Assembly: GCA_015680685.1 (NCBI GenBank)
Contig: MNCI01025069.1
Span: 143,180 to 207,179 of the forward strand
DNA: 64,000 nucleotides
Origin: Gnetum montanum
Taxonomy: Eukaryota > Streptophyta > Gnetopsida > Gnetales > Gnetaceae
Direction: 5' to 3'
Shown: positions 24,331-35,612 of the stretch, in pieces
Position numbering within the stretch: position 1 is the stretch's first letter
Layout of the letters: every line of letters begins with the position of its first letter
The notes under the pieces: model-generated
The model's database searches: none
What the model was told of the DNA's origin: nothing
Seen by the model: only the letters and a program-made list of their open reading frames with translations
Translations under genes and position numbers: made by a program

Positions 24331-25140
24331 TGATGAACCGTAATATTGGCTCCGCGATATCAGAGCCTACCATGTGATGTCGGATACCCGATATCGGGAC
24401 CTACCTTCTTGCCTATAAATAAGAGGTAGGCACCCTTGGTTTTGCATTAGATAGTTAGTTCCTTAGCTAAACTCTTGCCTTTTCTCCTTCCCAAAGTTAG
24501 AATTATTTCTGTGTGCCCACAGTAGGATTCGTAAAGTGGATGGATCTTTATTTGAGCATTGTGTACCTGAGCACACCTTGTGTACGACAATAAAGACGAA
24601 CTTTATGATAAACCTTGCAGCATCTAGAATAGATTAGTTAATGTTAATTACTATTATTAAATGTTTTCTTAGTTAATTAATATTCTCTCTCTCTCCCTAC
24701 AACTCTCCTAAGTAAATACACTTAGTACGATCACTTTGAGCATGCGTGTAACACTTGGTAACCCAGTAATGATTAGCGTTTGGAAATCCTAGTAGTGTTT
24801 CACTGGTTCAAGATGTGTACAACATGTGAGAATGGATGCTGGTGCTAGGGTTAGTTAGAACTTAGTTAATGAGTAGTTGAGATAAATTAGTCACTTAGTT
24901 ATCTCTCTCCTTCCCTATTAGTGCAAGATATAAAAATATAAAAGATATAAAAATTATGTGCCTCAAGCTTACTTAACCATACAATCGTGACATATAAGTA
25001 AGTTTGGGAAGACAACGATCAACCAACCTATCCTTGTTCCACAAGGGTGCATAAGCACTTAGTCCTTGAAATTCGACCAGATCATGTGTGAAACGCTTGT
25101 ATTCGTATGGTTGAGCGTAGGGGTACCTCGCCGCTCATCA
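24331..25140 (+). repeat. Element A 3' LTR
   Basis: Starts TGATGAACC and ends CTCATCA, matching 15209-16075. It is followed directly by the second ACATT at 25141-25145. Confidence 0.92.
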
Positions 25141-25145
25141 ACATT

Positions 25146-27797
25146 CAAAATGTAGAAAAGATATTTGCTTATGATTAAAAATGGAAAATTATATTGTAAG
25201 TAATGTATCAAAAAGTTATTTGAAAAACTATTTTTAAAAAACTATTGCAAAAAATTCTAATATCATGTTTACATATGCTTTGTAGATACAAAGCTCCATG
25301 TCCTATTCATGAAAACTTTTCATTGTTATACAAGAATTGTGAGTCAAAAGAAATTGTATTTGAGCCACTAAAAAATGATGATAGATTGAATAAATAGCAT
25401 AGACTAATTCTTCAAACATGGAGAGCTAACATAGATTTGCAACCTATTTTGTCAAAACATGCTATTGTGAAGTACATAGCAAAATATGCTACTAAAGTAG
25501 AAAAAACTTCTAAATCCTATAATGATATGCTAGAAAAAATTATAAAATTATAGAACAATGAAGATAACATTGGAAAAAGTTACAAAAAGTTGATAATTGA
25601 AATATTAATTGAAAGAGATATAAGAGCACATGAAGTATCACATATGTTATTGAAACTACCTTTAGTAGAATGTAGTAGAATTTTTGTAAACTTAAATTTG
25701 TCTAATCAAGTATATACACAAATAGTTATAAATGAATCCAATAATGAAGAATCATATTCAAAAGATATCTTGAAAACATACATAAATAGACCAATGAATC
25801 CAATAATGAAGAATCATATTCAAAAGATATTTTGAAAACATATATAAATAGACCAATAGACATGAGTGGTTTAAACCCTTATGAGGTGACAAAAAAATTT
25901 ATTTACAATCCAAAAATAAGGTCCAATAATTTATGATAACAAAAAGAAAAAGAAGAAGCCATAGTTCAAGTTTATCTTATATTTTTAGAAAAACCAATTG
26001 AAAATCCTGAAAAATGGTTAGAGTATTGTTGAATTCCTTTATGTTTCATTTCATATGGAACAGAAATAGGAACAATAGAAGAACAAATAAGAGCTAATTG
26101 TAAAGTACATGAACAAAAAATTGAAAAAATAACTAATAAAACCGATACCAAGGAAGATACAATTTACGAAGATTATGAAGAAGATCTTTATATTGAAAAT
26201 GTAAATCACCTTCAAAACAAATGGGAGCTTTTATCAAGTTTGCAACCAACACAAGTTTTAAATCACACAGAAATAGATATGTTAGGACAAAGAGACGTAG
26301 ACATTTGGTATAAATGGAACAAAACTAATCAAAATGAAATTGAAAGAGCATTACAATTTCTAAATTCCTTGAAAAATTCCAATACTACTATTATGATGCA
26401 ACCTAATACAAATTATCAATAAACATTAAATAACAAACAACAAGAAGTGGTGAATATTATTAAAAATAATTATATTCAAAGTAAAATAGAGGCATTAAAA
26501 CCATTGAAAGTAATAGTACAAGGTAGTGCAAGCACATGGAAATCTTTCCTAATTCATGCTATTAAAATAGAAATGTCTACTTTAGCATTTCCAAAAAGAA
26601 TGCTTTTGTTGGTAATGGCTCCAATAGGGTTGTAGCTTTTGATATTTAAGCAAAATAATTCAAGCTAGTCTAAAATTATCCATAAAAGAAAAGAAAAAAA
26701 AATATTATTTTACATCAGTCGTAGAATGATTTTAAGGACATAAAATATATTCTCATTGATGAGTATATTTTTATTGGATTTAGGTTATTAGAAGATACAG
26801 ATGCAAGACTACAACAAATATTTCTTCATTATAATGAAAGTTTTGGAGGTAGGTCAATGATATAGCTCAATTATCTTCAGTTCGAGATATAATACCATGT
26901 TACTCCAAAGGTATTGGAAAAATTTTATGAAATGAATTTACATCTATTGTTTTATTGGATAAAATATTATAGAAAAACACATCTACAGAAGAATAATGAA
27001 TTTTTTAAAAATTGCTAGAAAATGTAAGAACTTGTACACCAAAAAGTACTCATTGGAAAATACTAATGAATAGAAGCCAAAACCAAATGTCTATTCAAGA
27101 ATCAAAAACTTTTGATAATAGTAGACACTTATTTGTAAGAAACGATCAAGTAAATGAGCACAAAAAGAAAATGTTATATAATTTAAGAAATCTTATTTGT
27201 TGAAGTCTTAGCATTAGTAATTGTTCTAATCCATATATATCCATGGATGATGAAGACTTGGAAGTAGAAATATTAATCACAATTGAGGCTAAAGTAATGT
27301 TGACAATAAATATATCTACTTGTTATGGTTTGGTAAATGGAACAACTAGAACTATTATAGATATATTTTATAGCAATGAAACAAAGCAACCAGCACCACC
27401 ATCTTTAGTATTGATTAATTTTCCAAACTATACTAGTCCATCATTTATGTCTTCTTCAAAGAAAATAGTCCTGATAATGCCACTACAATTTGGTTCAAGA
27501 AAACAATTACCATTAAAAGTAGTATGGGCACTTACAATACATAAATCACAAAGAATGACATTTTACAAAGTTGTTGTTGATATTACACATTCGCAGCAAC
27601 CTGGATTAGTCTATGTAGCACTTATTTGTGTTAGATCATTATCATGACTACAAATTTACCATGTAATTTCTTTTGACTAATATGAAAAAGTGAACAAATC
27701 AAAATTAGCCCAAAGAAAAATAAATGAAGAAAATCATCTAAAAGAGTTTTTTAAAAGAAACACTAGTAATTCTGCATATAGTGACATACAATTTTGA
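25146..27797 (+). pseudogene. Helitron RepHel protein, helicase half
   Basis: Continues the frame broken at 15208. CRYKAPCPIHEN (about 25287), RLNK...LILQTWRANIDLQPIL and KYIAKYATK (25385-25500) match the conserved Helitron segment after Rep. The PIF1-type helicase follows: Walker A VIVQGSASTWKS (about 26510-26545, with two of the usual glycines replaced by Ser and Trp), Walker B ILIDEY (about 26751-26768) and motif VI ALTIHKSQRMTF (about 27528-27563), then VRSLS and a tail ending at TGA 27795-27797. Numerous stops and indels, and a small local duplication at 25730-25850. Confidence 0.85.
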
Positions 27798-27870
27798 ATA
27801 ATTCATTTATGATCTTGTAAATTTTAAAAATAAATATTAGTTAATATAAATTATTTTTTATTTATGTATG

Positions 27871-28505
27871 CTATTAGAAAAACTAATATTATGTAAATAA
27901 CATAGTGCCCATTAACGTCATGGCTACTCCACTTCGTTTGATGCCATTATTTGTTCTTGGGCATTATGACAAAAATTGGGTTTGCAAAGCTCGTGTAATA
28001 TACAAAACTAGTATGAAACCATTTGGAAATATCAAAGATGGTAAGAAAAATATAAACTTATCAAGTAATGGATGCTAAGCTANATTTTACTAAATTTTAT
28101 GTTCTTTCTTTGAATTTTTTCTTCGTGAATGCAATATACATTCCCTACGTGTAAATTAGCATTTTTTTTTTATCTTCACATCTTCATTGTAGGGTATGAC
28201 TTGCACAACAAATTCCTATGAAAAGCAATGACTTAGTAGATATTAATATTTAAATACATTGTAATGAACATAGAAAAAAATAATTGAAGTTGATAGCTTA
28301 GCATCCATTACTTGATAAGTTTATATTTTTCTTACCATCTTTGATATTTCCAAATGGTTTCATACTAGTTTTGTATATTACACGAGCTTTGCAAACCCAA
28401 TTTTTGTCATAATGCCCAAGAACAAATAATGGCATCAAACGAAGTGGAGTAGCCATGAAGTTAATGGGCACTATGTTATTTACATAATATTAGTTTTTCT
28501 AATAG
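27871..28505. repeat. 212-base inverted repeat with an N at the inner and outer join
   Basis: 27871-28082 and 28294-28505 are reverse complements over 212 bases with one difference noticed (acgtcat against acttcat). Single Ns lie at 28083 and 28506, exactly at the ends of the segment 28084-28505. The coding evidence in the next entry indicates that this segment is placed in the wrong orientation. Confidence 0.85.
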
Positions 28506-28560
28506 NAGGACATGAAAGTCATGAACTAAAATTAAAATAGGTACATGTGTTAATTATGTA
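27920..28560 (+). pseudogene. RPA-like OB-fold frame downstream of the Helitron helicase
   Basis: The first exon-like piece, 27920-28040, begins ATG and reads MATPLRLMPL...HYDKNWVCKARVIYK, like the start of an RPA70-type single-strand DNA-binding OB fold, and ends at a good donor (G|GTAAGA). The expected later part, LHVGNVYCIHEEKIQRKN, lies on the minus strand at about 28090-28165, inside the N-bounded segment. The next conserved part (GHESHELKLK) is on the plus strand at about 28507-28540. RPA-like proteins accompany many plant Helitrons. This is a moderate match, made by eye. Confidence 0.55.
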
Positions 28561-28608
28561 AGATAATCGAAATATAAACTATATATTCAACTTTTGCATG
28601 TTTTGCAG

Positions 28609-28830
28609 GAAAATCACCTTAAAAGCTTTCAAGAAATACTTGATAATGTTGTTTGGCAGCTATTTAAGCTTGAAATTTATGTCACTATATCAAAGTTTAG
28701 AAAAGTAGAAGAATAAGGATATAATGTCTGTCAGATAAGAGAACTTCAACTAATAATGGAAACTATATAATAGTTTTCCAACATTGAAAAAATAATATCT
28801 GAGTTACAAAGATCCGCATCTACATAATAA
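28609..28830 (+). other. Exon-like segment after a splice acceptor
   Basis: The sequence tgttttgcag at about 28599-28608 is followed by a mostly open frame (ENHLKSFQEILDNVVWQL, then FKLEIYVTISKFRKVEE) with stops at about 28714 and 28770. I do not recognise it. It could be a further exon of the RPA-like unit or a captured gene fragment. Confidence 0.35.
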
Positions 28831-31130
28831 AGTAAGGTTTTTATCTATTTTATTTGAAAAAATTTTGTGCATTTTTTATACATTATTGCAACTACTTTAC
28901 TACTTACACATATCTTTTTTATTTGTAGATATATTCCTCTACTTGCTATAAGCTCTTTTGAAAGCTGCATAAAATTTGGAAGCTACATTGTATTAAGATA
29001 GATATTGTCATGGCAAGCATTATGTAATTGTATTTTGTGACATTTACAACTATGATTAAAATGTCATAATATTTAGGACCTACGTTGTATTAAGACATAT
29101 TTTGTTAAAGTAAGCATTTTGTAATTGTATTCTATGACATTTACAACTATGAATGAAATATTTTATATCAAACTTTAGATTTAGAAAAAATACAATTCTG
29201 AAAATTGTTGCTATCTCATTGAATAAATGAATATTTCAATAGCATTTACTATTAATACTATTATCAATGAAATATTGTATTTATCAGCCTATGCATATTT
29301 AGAACCAAACTTGCTACATAAGACTATAGTTTTGACAAATAAAAATCAAATTGCTACTTCTTGCTTTCAAATATTAATATGTAGAGTCAATAAATAGCTA
29401 ACAAAAGAAAACATACTAGGATTGTTGCACTTAAAGATTGCATCAAAAGTCACCTTTGAAAATTTGTACCATAAAATCAAAATGAGATAAATAAGTGTAA
29501 ATTAGTTCATTCGTTTTCAATTTACACAATTAATGATTCTAAATTTTTCAAGAGACATGTCACTAATAAAACAAACTCTCCTCCAACCAATGAAGTAATT
29601 TTTAACTTTATTTAAATACATAAACAACAAATTCATGTTTGCTACTTTTATCATTCATATGAATCGAGCCTTCTTAGGATAACAATTTATCATGCCATGT
29701 ACTGTTTATGATGAGAGCACTACCTTGAGTGATATTTGAAGGAAATAATAGGAAACATTAATAAAGCAAATCATTTATATAAATTGTAATAACAAGTAAT
29801 GCATCTCTTTCTAAAATTAGTCCAAGCTTCTTTGCAACAAAGTCATTACATCATCTTTATTTATTTATTCTTCCCTCATGCATTTTGATCCTAAGCATAC
29901 AACAACATCAAATCAACAATAGAGAGAAATCAATGTTGAATAATATCTGTCTTGGCATTTATAGCACATCAACAGCAACAAATGCCAAAAATGAATTAGT
30001 CAATTTAGTATTTCTTTATACCATAAGCTAAAGAATAATAGCTAAGGACAACATTTAAGTAAAACATGGAAGAAAAATGCCTAACCAAAGTTGAGTAAGA
30101 GAAAAATTTTAAAAAATGGCTAAACCCACTGTAATTTGCTCCAAATATATCATCCTCCTAACACTAGTTGTGTCATGAAAATAATTTTTAAACAATTAAA
30201 CAAAGTAACTTATTTAATTGATTACTGATAATCACCGAACCAGTTATTACTAGTGGCAAGTTCCTACCCTTTATTCAACCTTCTTATACAAATGAGTTGA
30301 AAAAAAGTATATGCTACCAAAAAATATTAACCCATCCCATGATGCTTTTAAGCTAAGCATTAATTTTTCTTATGTTTGAAAAACAAATGACCTCAAAGAA
30401 ACATAATTCACTACCATTGGTGCTTTGGTATTCTCTATAGGTTTTGACTTGAAATAAAGTTACAGTTGTAAACCAATAGACACATTCATCGTCATAGAAA
30501 AGTTAGAGCCCAAAATGGAAAAGCATAGAAATAAGGATGAAGCTACTTGAAGAAATGAAAAAAAAGAGCAACAGTACTAACCATGAACATCTTTGTATCT
30601 AGATCCCAATCCATAAAGAACTTGTTCATTGATTTATTGTTGTCTCTACTTAAAATAAATTTATGTTCTTAAAAATGATTTAATCATTAAAGACACTTCT
30701 CACTCAAGCATAGAAGTCTTTAACTACTCTACTATGAAAAAGAATAATTGTGATATAAAATAGATTAGTAACAAGTTTATACATAAGAATTATATAAATA
30801 AATGGATTTCTTTTTCATGAGGGGAAAAGTTGGAAATGGTTGGACAAAGAGAATTGATAAAATACCGTTGAATATTAAGCTTTACAACTTGCAACACATT
30901 GTAAATAAAACCAATAGACCACGATTCTTGCAAACCAACCAAAATATCATTACTTAACATATTTATATGATATAATAATCATTATTCAAATTAATATAAT
31001 TTATCAATACATTCAACTTCTAACAATATGAATATATGTTTCTACATAGATTAAATAACAAAAAACCATCACAATCATCTACATACTTAATACAACAAAG
31101 CCATTCATAGTCTTATCAAAATGTACAAAA
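28831..31130. other. AT-rich DNA, no gene seen
   Basis: No frame of useful length and no repeat boundary. A short near-duplicate occurs at about 28990-29050 and 29070-29150 (ttgtattaagaca/gata, gtaattgtatt, gacatttacaactatga). Confidence 0.45.
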
Positions 31131-31135
31131 TTAAT

Positions 31136-32510
31136 CTATGTTGACATATTCAAAATGACTAATTCCAAATGTAAACTTCTACCCCTCATTCTTCCATAAC
31201 TTACTATAATCTTGAAACCTAGTTTTCCATTTTCATCAAAAGCTTGAAAATTTGCATTCTCCCTTAAAGAACTCCTAATAATATCTTTATCATTGTCATC
31301 ATCAAGCATAGTAGCCTTAGCATCATACAAAGATTCGTTTTGCTTTTGTATGCATTGGAAAAATGTTGAATTCCATCATGGCTATAAAAATAATATCTTT
31401 GATTAACATTTTTATTTAACAAGTTATATTCTATAAAACTATTTGGTATACCATCCACATCAGTATTGCCATGATGTTTGGAACATAATTTCAGAAAAGT
31501 GCCATCATTTCCTAATTTTAACTGTTGAGGACAAACACTATATCTCTCAACATCTCCACACTCTAAACTCCAACTTTTTTCCTCTTTTAATGGTAAGCAA
31601 TATTTCTAAAGAATTTAAAAACATTGTTCTTATTAAAAATACATAACTTATATACAAACACATGTTTCTTATAACACTTGTTTTTATATCTTTTTTTTTT
31701 ACCTAAAGAATACAGTTTGCTTCTACACAAGTAGGCTGATTACTGTTACTTCCATGTATTATTCTTTCTACAGTCTCATCTGACGATTTTCGTAAATAAA
31801 GTTAACATATTATTTTTGATAAAATACCTATACATATAAAACAATCATAACCTACATATAATATAGCATCCTCACCATCATACAATGATTTTGATTGTTT
31901 TTATATGTATTTAACAAATGTTGATTTCCATCATGACTATAAAAATGATAAGTTTGATCAACATTTCTATTTGATAACTCATACTTTATACGACTATTTA
32001 ATGTAGCACCAGCAACAAATTTTCCATGATATCTTATACATGATTTCTTCAAAGAGTCATCGTTTCGTAATGTTACTCATTTATGATAAATACTATTTTG
32101 ATCAACATTTGTGAAATTACAATGTAAATTCCTTTGTCTCTTCAATGATAAGTGACATTTCTACATAATTTCCAATGATTATATTTATTAAAACTATAGA
32201 AGTTACATGCAAATATGTACTTTTTATAAGATTTTGTTTTTTATAGTATGCTTACGTAAACATTATGTTGTGCATCTACATAAGTAGGTTGAGTATTATC
32301 ATGTTCATGTATTATTTTTTTTGAAGTCTCACCTAATAATAACCCAAAATAAAGAAAACATATTACTGAATGTAAAAAAACAACTATATGTATAAAACAA
32401 ACAAAACATGTTACCATCTATTTGAAGCTTTTTCCCACTTGTCATAAACCTCTGTTCAATTTCACTATCCTTAATTCTTTTTGAATCTTTGCTCTTATCT
32501 TTCTACTGCT
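31136..32510 (-). pseudogene. Gene relic with a tandemly duplicated two-exon module
   Basis: Read on the minus strand, an exon ending at 32415 (Lys/Glu/Asp-rich, EIEQRFMTSGKKLQIDG) is followed by module 1, exons 32332-32256 and 32160-31856, and module 2, exons 31779-31703 and 31605-31136. Introns of 82, 95, 76 and 97 bases all have GT-AG ends. Both small exons are 77 bases (ETSKKIIH...QPTYVDA and ETVERIIH...QPTCVEA). The large exons share LKLGNDGTFLKLC/VTLRNDDSLKKSC, HHGN/YHGK and NVxQxYxFYSHDGxQH. Each large exon appears frameshifted after this motif, before KQNESLYDAK/KQSKSLYDGE. A stop at the end of the second 77-base exon also suggests decay. I do not recognise the family. Confidence 0.55.
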
Positions 32511-32519
32511 TCTCTCTAG

Positions 32520-33935
32520 TGTTTCTCTCTCTCTCTCTCTTTTTGCCCACTTTATTTCCACCACAAAAACAAATATTGCGAATAATTTTTTATCTAATCA
32601 TATGTTGCCACACAGTTTTCACATCTTTCAAAAGTATAGGTTTTAAAAGATAATGACATCACTAAGCAACAAAAGGAATATTAAAATATATACATATAAC
32701 TACATCAAATTATTTTACCTACAACATATCAAAGAACTTACCTATTAAAGATATTCATATTTTTTTATAGCATACTTTGCTATTTTGAATCTATTTTGAA
32801 AGACTATGTGCTCATCAATATCAACAAGATTAAACATATTTGCTTCTTTCCTTAATACAACCAAAGCATTCATTCACTTAGTGCAAATTGTCACTAATAG
32901 TTAAACAAAAGTTAATGGTAAACATTTTTAAGAGAAAATTCATACTATAAGCTTCACAAAACAACACATAAATACACCTTAATAATTACAAGATTCAAAC
33001 ATTTCTTTTGATACCAATAAACATAAAACATCATGATCAATAATAAGAACATGTACTCCATGTAAACCATCACTATGTTTTTGTGCTAATTCCATGACAT
33101 TCTAATATTCACTATGTTTACAATCAAGTGCAACTCTTTTATATACACAATTCAGGCAACAACTTCAAAAGACACTTAACAAAGAAATAACTTCAAATCA
33201 TAAATGTTTACCACAATTCATGGACTGGATAGTATATGTTCCACTTATTCATTATTTTATGTTAGTACATTTGAATTTGTGCTTTGTAATTAATACACCC
33301 AAATATGATACTTTCAACATTATTATTAAAACAGTAGATTCGTATCGCTTGTGCAAGCTAACATGCTCAAAATTTTTAAATCAAATCTTCCATTGATGAT
33401 TCTAAAACCACCTTTTCGTACACTCATTATACCAAGAATATGATGGTTATAGTAGCACACTTAACAAGAAGATAAAATTTTCCAGTTGTATGTCACAATT
33501 GCTTTGTCATGCTACATCATTGTTCTATGACCTTACCATAATGCAAACCTAACAGATACTTTAACAAATAGGTTATAACCTACCTTGAATAAAAAAAAAC
33601 ATGTCAAACTTCAACTATAAGATCTTGTTCTTTTTGTCACTTAACAACATATCCATACTATGCATATTGATCACATATACTCTACAATGAAAATCATAGT
33701 TTAAGTAATGCAGATCTAGAAGGCTCCTACAAAGAAGAACTCAACATAAGAGTATACTAACTTCTAAATTCATGTTTTACTATAGAAACTCTTACAAAAT
33801 CTACCTTATGCTTATTTTTATTTTTTAGTTATATAGTTATTGTTTAAAAACATCATTAAAGTTTAGCATTCTCTGAAGTTCAATATCAATAAAATTTCTA
33901 TGTCCTAACTTGTATATTTCTACTTTATTTGGATA
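32520..33935. other. AT-rich DNA with possible further pieces of the minus-strand relic
   Basis: A short CT run lies at 32524-32540. On the minus strand, fragments such as NLVDIDEHIVFQNRFKIAK (about 32760-32840) and GLHGVHVLIIDHDVL (about 33020-33070) are open, but I cannot join or identify them. Confidence 0.35.
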
Positions 33936-33956
33936 AATTAAAAAAAAAAGAATAAA

Positions 33957-34753
33957 ATGAGATTATATCTAATTAGGGAAGGTTGGCAAGAGTGATCTTC
34001 CCATCTACTAATGAACTATGACACTGGAGATCTAGATGAATGCATGCCACCAATTGCAATGAAAGCTTATTATCAATGATATGGAGCTGCTTTCAAAAAC
34101 TTTGTTTATGAATCTAGGTTGCATCACTAGAATGTAATATATAAGGATGAGTAAATCAATTCATCAAGAAATTATACCACAAAGTATATGTTTGAATTTA
34201 GAAGACAAGCAACATGACAAATAATTAGTGGCTATGGCCATTTTACAGATTTGGAAATTCATGTTTCTATTATGAAATTAAGATTATTCCATTTAATATA
34301 CCCAATAATGCATGGTTTGAACAGTGGAAAGATTTTGATCATAATCCATTATTGATGATAGAAATTTCTTCCTCTTTTGTGGAAGCTACAAATCATAGTG
34401 ATTATTTCTTCTATATAGATACCAGAGTGAAAAATGTATACACAAACAGGTTTGGTTGGATAAGCATGAGTTATTATCTATTTTCCACTATTGAAAGAAG
34501 ACATGTCACTTGTAGTCCATTAATATTTTCTTTCTATCATGTAGTATATACAACAAACATGTGGGATAGAAATTACTTTTGGCAAAACAATGTGTAGGCT
34601 GATAATAGAACTTCATCTTTCATAGATGATTTATGCATTTTGAATATTTAACTTAACGGTGGACTAACATTGGAAGACCTGCAACATCCACTCCATCAAG
34701 TGTTGTTAGCAAGTCCTTATGCTAGAGATTCTTATTATGATAAAGATCCATAA
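33957..34753 (+). pseudogene. Unrecognised reading frame of about 250 codons, copy 2
   Basis: Same frame as 11598-12391: it starts at ATG 33957, has the same early TGA, and ends at TAA 34751-34753. The stretch 34352-34597 is open and keeps HSDYFFY, the four bases missing from copy 1, and IERRHVTCSP. LEDLQHPLHQVLLASPY follows. Other stops interrupt the first half. No known domain is visible. Confidence 0.5.
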
Positions 34754-35402
34754 AATTTAGCATATATTTTGTCTTGTAATTTTAATAAAATGAGTTTCCC
34801 TTTCTCTTTTTGATTATCTTCTATTTGTAATAATTACACTTTTTTCATGTGATACTACACATGCTTAATGAATAAGGACCACATATTACCTATTTTTCTA
34901 AGGATTGCCAATAAATATACATAGGTCTTTACATTAGCAATAATATAATGACACCAACTACTAAGAAAATAGTCACTTTTCCTTATGAATAATTGTTCCC
35001 TTTTGCTAATATCTTTAAGGTACATTCACAACTACTTATAGTCATTAAGTTACACCAATGTAAGAACTTAGCTTTCACTCTATTCATATGGTTCCAATCT
35101 AGTTTTCAATAAAGATGGTGGATGCCTTGGTTGACACATGATCTAGCCAAAATTTTCTTCAACCAAAATATTTTCTTTAAATCCAAGTTATTTGCTTTTC
35201 ATTCCTAGAAAAATTTGTCAGATCCATTACTTATTAGATTGACCAAAATTTCAGAGAAAAAAAGACAAAAATAAATGCAATTTGTTGATACTATTTCATA
35301 CAAACAACTTATTAATTAACTTTCCTAGACAAGTCTCTTCAAAAGAAATATTACTATCTTCACTACTAATAAAACCAACATTTACCTCATGATCTAAAAA
35401 TG

Positions 35403-35612
35403 TCAATAGAAAGTCATAATAGCCTTGAACATTTAACAATCCAACCTAAAAATAAAGAAGAAAAATTCTTAACCACTTTTTAACATTAATCATGATAAAT
35501 TATACCTAATGTTACAACATCATCAAACATACTAGCTTGTTATGAATTCCAAGTTGTCTCTAACTAATAACCTCCATAACTTCTTCCATGGTCCCAAAAC
35601 CATCTAGTAATT
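35403..35612 (+). repeat. 210-base repeat, copy at 35.4 kb
   Basis: Closely matches 37363-37570 in the same orientation (agtcataatagcctt, taatgttacaacatcatcaa, ataacctccataacttcttc). Closer to that copy than to 12655-12760. Confidence 0.85.

Larger units (their letters stand above)
15209..25140 (+). mobile_element. Element A: Ty3/gypsy retrotransposon, Athila/Tat-like
   Basis: A complete but dead LTR element inserted in the Helitron. It has two LTRs starting TGATGAACC and ending CTCATCA, a 5-base ACATT site duplication, a tRNA-Asp-type primer site, and gag, protease, reverse transcriptase, RNase H and integrase in Ty3 order. About 1.9 kb of non-coding or decayed sequence follows before the 3' LTR. 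The primer site and long post-pol region suit the Athila/Tat branch. Element B at 52479-61597 is a second copy of the same family. Confidence 0.93.
13400..28600 (+). mobile_element. Helitron relic, split by retroelement A
   Basis: Contains Rep (HUH) and PIF1-type helicase sequence in the order of autonomous plant Helitrons, followed by an RPA-like OB-fold frame, a known Helitron auxiliary. Element A (15209-25140) interrupts it. Removing A and one copy of its site duplication rejoins the helicase-protein frame. Neither end (5' TC, 3' hairpin plus CTRR) was identified, so the limits given are approximate. Many stops and frameshifts show it is long dead. Confidence 0.75.
33936..35612 (+). repeat. 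Long direct repeat, copy 2
   Basis: Diverged copy of 11577-12760 in the same orientation, with an extra stretch at about 34850-35220 not seen in copy 1. Its tail (35403-35612) is repeated once more at 37363-37570. Confidence 0.65.
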
